A DNA stretch of 64,000 nt, taken from contig DAOQUL010000017.1 in the NCBI GenBank assembly GCA_035341015.1, positions 1-64,000 on the forward strand, read 5' to 3'. Below are positions 1 to 7,351 of the stretch, in pieces (position 1 is the stretch's first letter; the number at the start of each line of letters is the position of its first letter). The notes under the pieces were generated by a model. The model was not told the origin of the DNA and did not search any database. It saw only the letters and a program-made list of their open reading frames with translations. The DNA is from JAKQIM01 sp029557965 (GTDB lineage Bacteria > Chloroflexota > Anaerolineae > Anaerolineales > UBA4823). The position numbers and the translations under genes were made by a program.

Positions 1-1156
1 TGCGCACCAGCGGCATTTGCCTGCCCAGGTCGCCCATCTTGCGCATATCGCGCGTTCCCACGGCGTGGATCACTGCGCCCGCCGCCAAGAACAAGAGCGC
101 TTTGAAAATGGCATGACTGAAGAGGTGGAATTGGCTGGCAAATACCCCGCCCACCCCCACCGCATACACCATGTAGCCAAGTTGGCTGACGGTTGAATAA
201 GCCAGCACACGCTTCAGGTCATCCGCCGCCAACGCCATCAGAGCCGCCAGCAGGGCCGTCAGGACGCCCACGATCACCACGGCATCCTTCCAGCCAGGCA
301 CAGCCTCAAAGGCCGGGTAAAAACGGGCCAGCAGGTAAACACCCGCGTTGACCATCGTCGCCGCATGGATCAGTGCGCTGACCGGGGTGGGTGCTTCCAT
401 GGCATCGGGCAGCCAGGTCTGGAAAGGCACCTGCGCCGATTTAGCCGCCGCAGCCGCCAGGAAACCGAACGCCATCAGGCTCAATAAGCCCGCCGGCAGG
501 CTCGAGGCCCGGGCCAGGAATTCGTTGATCTGGAAAGTCCCCAGGTTGGCATACACCACCAAAGCCCCAATCAACAGCCCCACGCCGCCCAACTGGGTCA
601 TGATCAGGGCTTTGATACCGCCCGCCACAGCCTTGGGGTCATCGTTGTTGAAAGAGATCAGGGCATACGAGGTCAGGGCGGTGATTTCCCAGAAGAAGAA
701 CAGGAACAGCAGGCTGCTGCTCAAAGCCAGCCCGCTCATAGCACCAATGAAGATCAATACCAGGGCATAATAGCGGCTGAGGTGCCCTTCGCCGTGCATG
801 TAATCGACCGAAAAGATCACGCACAGGCTGCCAATCACCGAGGCCACCACCGCCAGGAAAACGCCCAACCCATCGGGCACGAAAGTCATTGCGCCAATGG
901 CTGACAGGACCGGGTTCCCGCCGCCGACCGCAATGCTCAAAGCAATATCTGACGAAGAGAAAGCCAGCAAAGCCAGCGCTGCCGCCGCCCCAGCCAGGCT
1001 GAAGCCAACAGCCAATCCATGCTGCCAGCCCGCCCGGCGTTCTGATAAGGCTTTGTCTTCCACCGTGTCCACCGGCCAAAAAGAGGCCGCCACGAAGATC
1101 GCCAGCGCCCCCAGCCAGGGGAATAAGATTACGAGAGGGATCAAGATACCAGGCAT
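1..1156 (-). CDS. Proton-conducting antiporter-like subunit (NuoL/M/N, MrpD type), 3' end missing
   Basis: Membrane subunit of an energy-converting NADH-dehydrogenase, Mrp or hydrogenase-type complex, expected to move protons or Na+. The minus-strand reading frame is open from ATG 1156 to the window edge (385 codons). It starts MPGILIPLVILFPWLGA and contains the family's hallmark segments: AAAAKSAQVPFQTWLPDAMEAPTPVSALIHAATMVNAGVY, then YSTVSQLGYM, then FHLFSHAIFKALLFLAAGAVIH (each seen as several short blocks). These carry the conserved Lys and His residues of the channel. An AAAGG ribosome site lies 8 nt before the start. It is the last visible gene of a minus-strand operon, 3 nt after the NuoK-like gene. 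The missing C-terminus prevents a choice between NuoL, NuoM, NuoN and MrpD. Confidence 0.88.
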   Translation of the reverse strand, partial: MPGILIPLVILFPWLGALAIFVAASFWPVDTVEDKALSERRAGWQHGLAVGFSLAGAAAALALLAFSSSDIALSIAVGGGNPVLSAIGAMTFVPDGLGVFLAVVASVIGSLCVIFSVDYMHGEGHLSRYYALVLIFIGAMSGLALSSSLLFLFFFWEITALTSYALISFNNDDPKAVAGGIKALIMTQLGGVGLLIGALVVYANLGTFQINEFLARASSLPAGLLSLMAFGFLAAAAAKSAQVPFQTWLPDAMEAPTPVSALIHAATMVNAGVYLLARFYPAFEAVPGWKDAVVIVGVLTALLAALMALAADDLKRVLAYSTVSQLGYMVYAVGVGGVFASQFHLFSHAIFKALLFLAAGAVIHAVGTRDMRKMGDLGRQMPLVR

Positions 1157-1159
1157 AGG

Positions 1160-1480
1160 CTAACCTTTCAATGTAGACACTTCAGACACGTCTACCGTGT
1201 TGAAACGCCGGCGGATCTGGATTGCCAACGCCAGCCCCACCACTGCCACCATGGTATCTGCCACAATCACCGTGGCCGCCAGGCTTTGGCCGGTACCGGC
1301 CCGCCCGCTGGCCTGCCCGGCCAATACCAATGCCAAAACCGCCGCCTTGACCATGATCTGCAAAACCATCACGATCTTGATCAGGTTGCGGGTGATCAAC
1401 AGGCCGTACAGGCCCACCGCCATCAGGCCAATGATGCCGGCCAGGATAACGTTTTGAGGAGTGAACCATTCTGGATTCAT
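1160..1480 (-). CDS. NuoK/MnhC-like small membrane subunit
   Basis: A 106-residue protein with three predicted membrane segments (about residues 12-30, 35-58 and 67-88), the size and topology of NuoK, MrpC and MnhC. The segment NLIKIVMVLQIMVKAAVLALV matches the family's second helix; the usual acidic residue there is not obvious, and a Lys sits in it instead. The C-terminal part IVADTMVAVVGLALAIQIRRR matches the usual ending of the family (A-E/D-x-A-V-G-LA). The start overlaps the end of the preceding subunit gene by 4 nt (ATGA), so translation is probably coupled. GAGGG lies 5 nt before the ATG. It would act with its neighbours as part of a proton- or cation-translocating membrane arm. Confidence 0.82.
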   Translation of the reverse strand: MNPEWFTPQNVILAGIIGLMAVGLYGLLITRNLIKIVMVLQIMVKAAVLALVLAGQASGRAGTGQSLAATVIVADTMVAVVGLALAIQIRRRFNTVDVSEVSTLKG

Positions 1481-2094
1481 GCTTTGCCCTCGGGTGATGC
1501 TTGCGGAGCTGTCTTTTCGGCCAGGCTGGTTTGATTAGCCTGGACGTATTCTTGCGATTGGGGAACTTGCCCCTTGATCTCGGTCAGGGTGTGCAAGCCT
1601 GAGCGCTGGCGAGATTTCCCCTCCGCCAGCAGACCCAGCATCCCCATCACACCCGAGAAGATCAGCACCATCTGGATCCAAACGTCCAGGGCGCGCTGCT
1701 GCCAGAGCACACTGCGCATCGATACGATTGCCGTGGCGGCATCTCCGCCACCTGACAGACCCACCAGCGGCAGGGCCAGAACCCCCATTAACAGCGCCGC
1801 CGCCAGGGTCACCACGATCGCCAACGGTTTCGGGATGATTGAAGCCGGATCGTACGCATCGTCACCAATGACGCTGATGGCGTACACCAACAACACGGTC
1901 ACCAGGCCCGCCCCAACGCTCAATTCAATTGCCGCCACCTGGTAAGCCTTGAGCATGTAAAGCATGATCGAAACGATCGCGCTGATACAGGCCAGGTACA
2001 ACGTAGCTACCAGGATGCGGGTCGTCCGCATTGCGCGGTAAGCACAGATCACCGCGCCCACGCACAACACCAGGTAAAGCCAGCTCATTTCCAT
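1477..2094 (-). CDS. NuoJ/MbhD-like membrane subunit
   Basis: A 205-residue membrane protein with about five hydrophobic segments. The stretch YQVAAIELSVGAGLVTVLLVYAI resembles the MbhD/DUF4040 segment found in Mrp and membrane-bound hydrogenase complexes (E-x-x-VGAGL), and more loosely NuoJ. The last 45 residues are hydrophilic and Gln/Glu-rich, unlike a minimal NuoJ. A GGAGG ribosome site sits 10 nt before ATG 2094; a second ATG at 2088 would give an exact ATGA overlap with the upstream response-regulator gene. It forms a tightly packed operon with the NuoK-like and antiporter-like subunits. Whether the complex is Nuo, Mrp or Mbh type cannot be decided here. Confidence 0.7.
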   Translation of the reverse strand: MEMSWLYLVLCVGAVICAYRAMRTTRILVATLYLACISAIVSIMLYMLKAYQVAAIELSVGAGLVTVLLVYAISVIGDDAYDPASIIPKPLAIVVTLAAALLMGVLALPLVGLSGGGDAATAIVSMRSVLWQQRALDVWIQMVLIFSGVMGMLGLLAEGKSRQRSGLHTLTEIKGQVPQSQEYVQANQTSLAEKTAPQASPEGKA

Positions 2095-2471
2095 GCAGTC
2101 ATCACCTCCGAATCATTTATCTGCCGTAAGCATTCTAACAGATCGTCGGGCGGGCAGCCCTTCAACAAGAACGCATCTGCACCGGCCTGCCGAGCCTCTG
2201 TACGATAACCAGCATAAAGGGTTAAGATCACCACTGCCACTTTAGGCCAGCGGCATTTTATCATACGTGTCGCCTGAATGCCATCCATTCCAGGCATACG
2301 TACGTCCATAATGACCACATCAGGGTGCAGTTGCTCCACCTGTTGGACGGCTTGCAAACCATCCACGGCCTCGCCAACCACATCTACCTCCAACCCAGAA
2401 TCCAGGGCCACCAAAAAAGCACGCAGCCCGGCACGTGCCGGCGGGCGGTCTTCTACGATCAAGATCTTCAC
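2085..2471 (-). CDS. Stand-alone receiver-domain response regulator
   Basis: A 128-residue single-domain CheY-like protein. The acidic pocket (E7-D8), the phospho-acceptor in DVVIMDVRMPGMDG (Asp near residue 56), the Thr in VVILTLYAG and the Lys in AFLLKGCPPDD are all present, so it should be phosphorylatable. There is no output domain; the protein ends 15 residues after the last helix. GTG start with GGAG 10 nt upstream. Its 3' end overlaps the start of the NuoJ/MbhD-like gene, so it appears to be the first gene of that membrane-complex operon. A terminator separates it from the NarL-type regulator gene upstream. The partner kinase is unknown, though the kinase at 3247-4923 is an obvious candidate. 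Confidence 0.8.
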   Translation of the reverse strand: MKILIVEDRPPARAGLRAFLVALDSGLEVDVVGEAVDGLQAVQQVEQLHPDVVIMDVRMPGMDGIQATRMIKCRWPKVAVVILTLYAGYRTEARQAGADAFLLKGCPPDDLLECLRQINDSEVMTAWK

Positions 2472-2534
2472 TTCAAAGACTCCAATTGATTCAGCATCTC
2501 AGCCTGTACCCATTGATACAAATGATAGTATAGC

Positions 2535-2573
2535 AAAAAGCCCGCCGGATCCCATCGGACGAAGAGCGGGCTT
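2535..2573 (-). terminator. Intrinsic terminator of the kinase-regulator operon
   Basis: Inverted repeat AAGCCCGC (2538-2545) and GCGGGCTT (2566-2573), followed on the minus strand by a T-tract (2539-2535). It lies 27 nt past the stop of the NarL-type regulator gene. Confidence 0.75.
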
Positions 2574-2599
2574 CTTCTACAACAAAAAGATGATCTTGC

Positions 2600-3250
2600 T
2601 TACTCGTTCAGGCTTGCCAGGCCCTCGCGCAGGGCATACAATGCTGCCTGCGTGCGGCTGGCAAGGTGCAGCTTGGATAACAGGCTGCTCACGTGCGTTC
2701 GCACCGTGGCTGCGCTCAACACCAGTCGCTCTGCGATCTCCCGGTTGCTCAACCCCTCTGCCACCAGGCGCAGCACCTCCACCTCTCGTTCTGTCAGCGC
2801 TTCCAGGTTGTCCGAATGCCCGGGATGGGCCAGCTCGCTCAACACCTTGCGTGCCACCGCCGGGTGCAGCCAAGACTCACCCCGGTAGACCTGCCGGATG
2901 GCCTCGATCAGATCATCAGGGTTCGAATCCTTCAACAAATAGCCCAAGGCGCCGGCCTTCAGTGCCGGGAACACCTTATCGTCCGCGGCAAAGCTCGTCA
3001 GCACCAGGATGCGCGCCCCAAGCTGGGCAGAGGTGATTTGGCGGATAGCCTCAATACCATCCAGCTCTGGCATCACCAGGTCCATCAAGATCACATCTGG
3101 CCTCAGCGCCTCGGCCTTCGCCAGGGCGTCCACGCCGTTGCTGGCCTCGCCCACCACCTGGATCGATGGCTCGGTCGCCATCAAAGCCACCACCCCTTTG
3201 CGCACGATGGCGTGATCGTCCACCACCAACACCCGGATCGTATTCGTCAT
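2600..3250 (-). CDS. NarL/FixJ-family response regulator
   Basis: A 216-residue transcription factor. The receiver domain is at residues 1-120 (acidic pair in VLVVDDHAIVRKG, phospho-Asp in VILMDLVMPELDG, Lys in GYLLKDS). A LuxR-type helix-turn-helix is at about 150-210 (LTEREVEVLRLVAEGLSNREIAERL, then TVRTHVSSLLSKL). ATG 3250 is chosen because the receiver begins directly after it and it overlaps the kinase stop by 4 nt (ATGA), with GGAGG 8 nt upstream; an in-frame extension to 3346 is not receiver-like. It forms a two-component system with the kinase at 3247-4923. Related pairs often sense redox, nitrogen-oxide or envelope signals. The target genes are not evident. Confidence 0.93.
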   Translation of the reverse strand: MTNTIRVLVVDDHAIVRKGVVALMATEPSIQVVGEASNGVDALAKAEALRPDVILMDLVMPELDGIEAIRQITSAQLGARILVLTSFAADDKVFPALKAGALGYLLKDSNPDDLIEAIRQVYRGESWLHPAVARKVLSELAHPGHSDNLEALTEREVEVLRLVAEGLSNREIAERLVLSAATVRTHVSSLLSKLHLASRTQAALYALREGLASLNE

Positions 3251-4923
3251 ATCTCGACCTCCACCCGCACGCTGGTGCCGCCTTCGGGCTGGCTGTGAAC
3301 AACCAGGCGGCCGCCAAGCTGGGCAGCCCGTTCTTTCATGCCGCACAAGCCAAAGCCGCCGCTTTCATCCACCGTCTGTAGATCAAAACCCGCCCCATCA
3401 TCCCTGATCTCCATCCAGGCCAGGGGAGGCTGAGGGCACAAAGAAATGCGCACCAGTTGTGCTCGGGCATGTTTCAACACATTGTTAAGCGCTTCTTGCG
3501 CAATGCGGTAAAACCCTTCCTCAACCGCCGCTGGCAGGCGGCTTTCACCGGGCTGCCAGTCTGCCGAGGCCTCGCTCGGGGGCACCACATGCAGCTCGGT
3601 CTGCAGCCCGGCCCGCCCCTCCACCGCGTCCAGGCGCGCTTGCAAGGCAGCCATCAGGCCCTCTTTTTCCAGCACCGGCGGCCTCAGCTCAAAGATCAAC
3701 AGGCGCATTTCCTTTAACGCATCCTGCGCCGTCAGTTGCAGCTCGCGCAGGTGCTGGCTGGCGCCATCTGCATCCCCTGCCGAAAGCCGGCGCGCAGCCG
3801 CCTCGGCATACAGCGTCACACCGTACAGAGATTGGGTCACCGAATCGTGCAGATCGCGCGCCAGGCGGTTGCGTTCTTCCATCACCGCAATCCGCTCAAC
3901 CTGCTGGTAAAGCCGGGCGTTCTCGATCGCAATCGCTGCCTGGTCGGCAAACAGGCTCATCATGCGGGTATCGTCGTCGTTGAACTTTTCCTGCTTGCTT
4001 GCCACCACCAGCGCCCCAATCACCTTGCCCTTGGCGCTCAATGGCGCAGCCATTAATGAAGAAATCTGCTGCCCATATTCCGGCTGCACCGTGCGCCCAT
4101 ACCAGATCGGCTCATTGCTCGGATCATTGGTATACATGGTCTTCCTGGCTTGCACCGCCAGGCCGGCAAACGAATTATCCACCGGCATGCGCTCATAAGC
4201 CGGGTATCCTGACCCAACGCTGTAAACGGCCTTTAACCACCCATCATCTTCCAGCAAAAACACCGCACTGCCCTGCGCCCCGATCAGGCTGAGCGCCTCA
4301 GAACACACCACGCTCAGCACTTCTGCCAGGCTTTGCTGTTTCAGCAGTGCCTCGGTCACCCGGCGCAGGCTCTGGCTTTCATCCAGCCGCTGGCGCGTTT
4401 CCTGGTACAGCCGGGCGTTCTCATGCGCCAGCTCTCTGGCTTGCTGTTGTTGGGCTTGCAGCGACTGGTGGAATACCTCTGCATACAGGTGCCCCAGCCG
4501 GCCGATCATATAACGCAGCGAGGTCTCAAGGTCCACATGCGCCTGGTAAGCCTGGCTGGAGCCCGCCTCGAAAGCCGTGAACAGAAAAGGCAGGGCCGCC
4601 TCACGCACCAGCATCACCGCCTGGATTACCTCACGGATGTCAAAGCCCTGGTCAGAGCGCTGTACACTGACATTCTTGAGATATGCGTCCAGTGCTGGCG
4701 CCGCATCGCCCTTTGAGGTCAAGCTGCCTTCCAGGGTCTCGATGATTGCCGCCATGCCATTGCGCGTTGAGGCCCGCAGTTCATCCCCCCCTAGCGTGTG
4801 ATAGCGCGAATTCGGCATCTGCCCCACCAGCTTGGCCCATGAATCTGCAATCTCTTCACTATAGCGTTTGAAGAGCGCCAGCAGATCCCCAACCGACTCG
4901 TTATTCTTTACCGGCACAGCCAT
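3247..4923 (-). CDS. Soluble GAF-domain sensor histidine kinase (HisKA_3 type)
   Basis: 558 residues with no membrane segment. N-terminal helical domain (about 10-155) resembles the RsbRD/RsbT co-antagonist sensor fold. A coiled stretch at about 155-200 leads to a GAF domain (about 205-345). A HisKA_3 dimerisation domain follows with the phospho-His in MEERNRLARDLHDSVTQSL (about 350-368), then an HATPase_c domain (EALNNVLKHARA N-box, DDGAGFD, GGFGLCGMKERA). The architecture is that of NarX/LiaS-like cytoplasmic kinases. It is the first gene of a two-gene operon with the regulator. A TATAAT box on the minus strand lies only 6 nt before the ATG, suggesting a leaderless message. Confidence 0.92.
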   Translation of the reverse strand: MAVPVKNNESVGDLLALFKRYSEEIADSWAKLVGQMPNSRYHTLGGDELRASTRNGMAAIIETLEGSLTSKGDAAPALDAYLKNVSVQRSDQGFDIREVIQAVMLVREAALPFLFTAFEAGSSQAYQAHVDLETSLRYMIGRLGHLYAEVFHQSLQAQQQQARELAHENARLYQETRQRLDESQSLRRVTEALLKQQSLAEVLSVVCSEALSLIGAQGSAVFLLEDDGWLKAVYSVGSGYPAYERMPVDNSFAGLAVQARKTMYTNDPSNEPIWYGRTVQPEYGQQISSLMAAPLSAKGKVIGALVVASKQEKFNDDDTRMMSLFADQAAIAIENARLYQQVERIAVMEERNRLARDLHDSVTQSLYGVTLYAEAAARRLSAGDADGASQHLRELQLTAQDALKEMRLLIFELRPPVLEKEGLMAALQARLDAVEGRAGLQTELHVVPPSEASADWQPGESRLPAAVEEGFYRIAQEALNNVLKHARAQLVRISLCPQPPLAWMEIRDDGAGFDLQTVDESGGFGLCGMKERAAQLGGRLVVHSQPEGGTSVRVEVEI

Positions 4924-4929
4924 GCTCGC

Positions 4930-4965
4930 ATTATATCAGGTGACAGGCTCTTTCCGCTGTATAAT
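4930..4965. promoter_or_regulatory. Divergent pair of -10 boxes with leaderless geometry
   Basis: The 49-nt gap between the kinase gene (minus) and the Gfo/Idh/MocA gene (plus) holds two perfect TATAAT boxes. One is on the minus strand at 4935-4930, 6 nt from the kinase ATG. The other is on the plus strand at 4960-4965, 7 nt from ATG 4973. Normal spacing from -10 to the transcription start would put both starts at or within 1-2 nt of the initiation codon. Neither gene has a Shine-Dalgarno sequence in this gap. No good -35 was found. Confidence 0.65.
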
Positions 4966-4972
4966 AGGGGAT

Positions 4973-5989
4973 ATGACTACCACAAACAAAACCATCCTAC
5001 GCTGGGGCCTGTTGAGCACGGCGCGCATTAATCGCGCCGTCATCCACCCCATCCGCCAATCCAGGCGCAGCCAACTGCTTGCCGTTGCCAGCCGCACTGC
5101 TGAAAAAGCACAATCTTACGCCCAGCAGTGGGATATTCCTCGCGCCCACGCCTCCTACGAAGCCCTGCTGGCTGACCCTGAAATCGATGCCATCTACAAC
5201 CCCTTGCCCAATGCCATGCACGCCGAATGGACCATCAAGGCCCTGCAGGCTGGCAAACATGTGCTGTGCGAGAAGCCCCTCGACACTTCATTAGAAGCCG
5301 TAGATGCCATCATCCAGGCCGCCCAGCAAACCGGCAAGATCGTCGCCGAGGCCTTCATGTACCGCCACCATCCTCAGACCCTGCAGATTGTAGAAATGGT
5401 CAAAAACGGGCTGATCGGCGAGCTGCAAGCCATGCGCGGCGTCTTCACCTTTGACCTCACCCGCCCCGATGACCCCCGCCTGGATCCAGCCTTGGGCGGC
5501 GGCAGCATCTGGGATGTGGGCTGTTACCCCATCAGCTTTGCCCGCACCGTTGCCGGGTGCGAGCCAGAAGAGGTCTTTGGCTGGCAAATCAGCGCCCCCA
5601 ACGGCATCGACCTGCTTTTTTCGGGCCAAATGCGCTTTGTCGATCCACAAACCCAAAAACCAATCCTGGCCCAGTTCACCAGCGGCTTTATTAGCCCCTT
5701 CAACGCCAGCATCGAGCTCATCGGCAGCACCGGCCGCTTGAACATTCCCACCCCCTTCAAACCGGGCCGCCGCGAGAAGCTGTACCTGTGGCGCGGCGGC
5801 GACCGGCCCGAAGCCATCTCCATCCGCGGCCAGGAGCTGTACCTGGGCGAGATCCAGGATATGGAAGCCGCCGTGTTGGATGGCAAAACGCCCCGCCTGA
5901 GCCTGGCTGACAGCCGGGGCAATATCGCCGCCATCCTCGGCCTGCTCCAGTCTGCCCGTTCGGGAAAGCCCATTCTTTTGAAAGGATAG
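4973..5989 (+). CDS. Gfo/Idh/MocA-family NAD(P)-dependent oxidoreductase
   Basis: 338 residues. N-terminal Rossmann domain (LRWGLLSTARINRAVIHP, residues about 9-27), then the family motif GKHVLCEKPLDTS with its catalytic/cofactor EKP, then the GFO_IDH_MocA C-terminal sheet (GGGSIWDVGCYPISFAR, then the substrate-side segment to the end). Such enzymes oxidise or reduce sugars, inositols or dihydrodiols with NAD(P); the substrate cannot be read from the sequence. ATG 4973 is chosen over an in-frame ATG at 4868 because homology starts there and a TATAAT box lies 7 nt upstream. It is followed 10 nt later by a cupin gene and then galE, which suggests a role in sugar or nucleotide-sugar metabolism. 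Confidence 0.9.
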   Translation: MTTTNKTILRWGLLSTARINRAVIHPIRQSRRSQLLAVASRTAEKAQSYAQQWDIPRAHASYEALLADPEIDAIYNPLPNAMHAEWTIKALQAGKHVLCEKPLDTSLEAVDAIIQAAQQTGKIVAEAFMYRHHPQTLQIVEMVKNGLIGELQAMRGVFTFDLTRPDDPRLDPALGGGSIWDVGCYPISFARTVAGCEPEEVFGWQISAPNGIDLLFSGQMRFVDPQTQKPILAQFTSGFISPFNASIELIGSTGRLNIPTPFKPGRREKLYLWRGGDRPEAISIRGQELYLGEIQDMEAAVLDGKTPRLSLADSRGNIAAILGLLQSARSGKPILLKG

Positions 5990-5999
5990 GAGACCCTCA

Positions 6000-6320
6000 A
6001 TGATTCACCTCCACACCAGTACCACCCCTGTTGAGATGCTTCCAGGCCTGGTGCGGCGCACCCTGGTCACTGGGCCCGCCATGATGCTGGTAGAGTTCAC
6101 CTTCCAGGCCAACGTTCAGGTTCCCACCCACGCCCACCCACACGAACAGGTGGGCTACGTGGCCTCGGGGCGGGTGCGCCTGACCATCGACGGCCAAAGC
6201 CACGAGCTGACCGCCGGCGATACCTACTGCGCCCCTGCCAATATCCCCCACAGCGCCCTGGCGCTAGAGCCGTCGATCGTGATCGATACCTTCAATCCAC
6301 CCCGCGAGGATTACAAATAA
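6000..6320 (+). CDS. Small single-cupin-domain protein
   Basis: 106 residues, essentially one cupin barrel. Motif 1 is THAHPHEQVGYVASGRVRL and supplies His, His, Glu metal ligands. Motif 2 is AGDTYCAPANIPHSAL and supplies the final His. Single cupins of this size include sugar isomerases, dioxygenases and pure sensor proteins, so no reaction is assigned. Start ATG 6000 has AGGAG 8 nt upstream. The last base of its stop codon is the first base of the galE start (TAATG), so the two are translationally coupled. It sits between a sugar-type oxidoreductase and GalE. Confidence 0.87.
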   Translation: MIHLHTSTTPVEMLPGLVRRTLVTGPAMMLVEFTFQANVQVPTHAHPHEQVGYVASGRVRLTIDGQSHELTAGDTYCAPANIPHSALALEPSIVIDTFNPPREDYK

Positions 6321-7330
6321 TGAAGATCTTAGTTACCGGAGGCGCCGGGTACATCGGCAGCCATACCTGTGTTGAATTGTTAAAAGCCGGCTACGAGTTG
6401 GTTGTGGTCGATAACCTAAGCAACAGCAAAGAAGAGTCCCTGCACCGCGTCCAAGAGCTGGCTGGCAAATCCCTCACCTTCCACAAAGTCGATCTGCTCG
6501 ACCGCCCCGCCCTGGAAGATGTCTTTGCCCGCACCCCCATCGATGCCGTCATCCATTTTGCCGGCCTAAAGGCCGTCGGCGAATCGGTCGGCATGCCCCT
6601 GCGCTATTTCCACAACAACGTCACCGGCACCCTGGTCTTGTGCCAGGTCATGCAAAAGTACGGCGTTCGCAACCTGGTCTTCAGCTCCTCTGCCACCGTC
6701 TACGGCGACCCCAAGAGCTTCCCCATCACCGAAGATTTCCCCATCAGCGCCACCAACCCCTACGGGCGCAGCAAGCTGATCATCGAAGAAATGCTGCGCG
6801 ACCTGCCCGTGGCAGAGCCGGAATGGAACATCATCTTGCTGCGCTACTTCAACCCCGTGGGGGCCCATCCCAGCGGGCGCATTGGCGAAGACCCCAACGG
6901 CATCCCCAACAACCTCTTGCCTTACATTGCCCAGGTGGCGGTAGGCCGCCTGCCCTACCTGCGGGTATTTGGCGGCGATTATCCCACGCCCGATGGCACC
7001 GGCGTGCGCGATTACATCCACGTCGTCGACCTGGCCCTGGGCCATCTCAAAGCCCTCGAGCACCTGGCCCACAAACCCGGCCTGGCTACCTACAACCTGG
7101 GCACCGGGCGCGGCTACAGCGTGCTTGAGGTGCTCGCCGCCTTCGAAAAGGCCTGTGGAAAATCTCTGCCCTATCAAGTCGTCGAACGCCGCCCGGGCGA
7201 TATCGCCACCTCTTACGCCGACGCCAGCAAAGCCAACCGCGAACTGCACTGGCAAGCCAGCCTTGGCATCGATGAAATGTGCGCCGACGCCTGGCGCTGG
7301 CAATCTCAAAATCCCCATGGCTATGCCTAG
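6320..7330 (+). CDS. galE: UDP-glucose 4-epimerase
   Basis: 336 residues, the usual GalE length. Interconverts UDP-glucose and UDP-galactose in the Leloir pathway and supplies UDP-galactose for polysaccharides. Extended SDR features are all present: NAD-binding GGAGYIGS at residues 7-14, FAGLKAVGES, the catalytic Ser/Thr segment FSSSATVYGD, and Tyr-x3-Lys in NPYGRSKLIIEEML. The GalE-type segments RYFNPVGAHPSG and GVRDYIHVVDLA are also intact. The start overlaps the cupin stop by one base. The following AOR-family gene begins 21 nt downstream. Confidence 0.96.
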   Translation: MKILVTGGAGYIGSHTCVELLKAGYELVVVDNLSNSKEESLHRVQELAGKSLTFHKVDLLDRPALEDVFARTPIDAVIHFAGLKAVGESVGMPLRYFHNNVTGTLVLCQVMQKYGVRNLVFSSSATVYGDPKSFPITEDFPISATNPYGRSKLIIEEMLRDLPVAEPEWNIILLRYFNPVGAHPSGRIGEDPNGIPNNLLPYIAQVAVGRLPYLRVFGGDYPTPDGTGVRDYIHVVDLALGHLKALEHLAHKPGLATYNLGTGRGYSVLEVLAAFEKACGKSLPYQVVERRPGDIATSYADASKANRELHWQASLGIDEMCADAWRWQSQNPHGYA

Positions 7331-7351
7331 CCACCCAGGCAGAACCTGCTC

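Noticed and set aside
348..1163. Small plus-strand frames near the left edge
   Set aside because: They are antisense to the antiporter-like subunit, whose minus-strand frame runs off the window edge.
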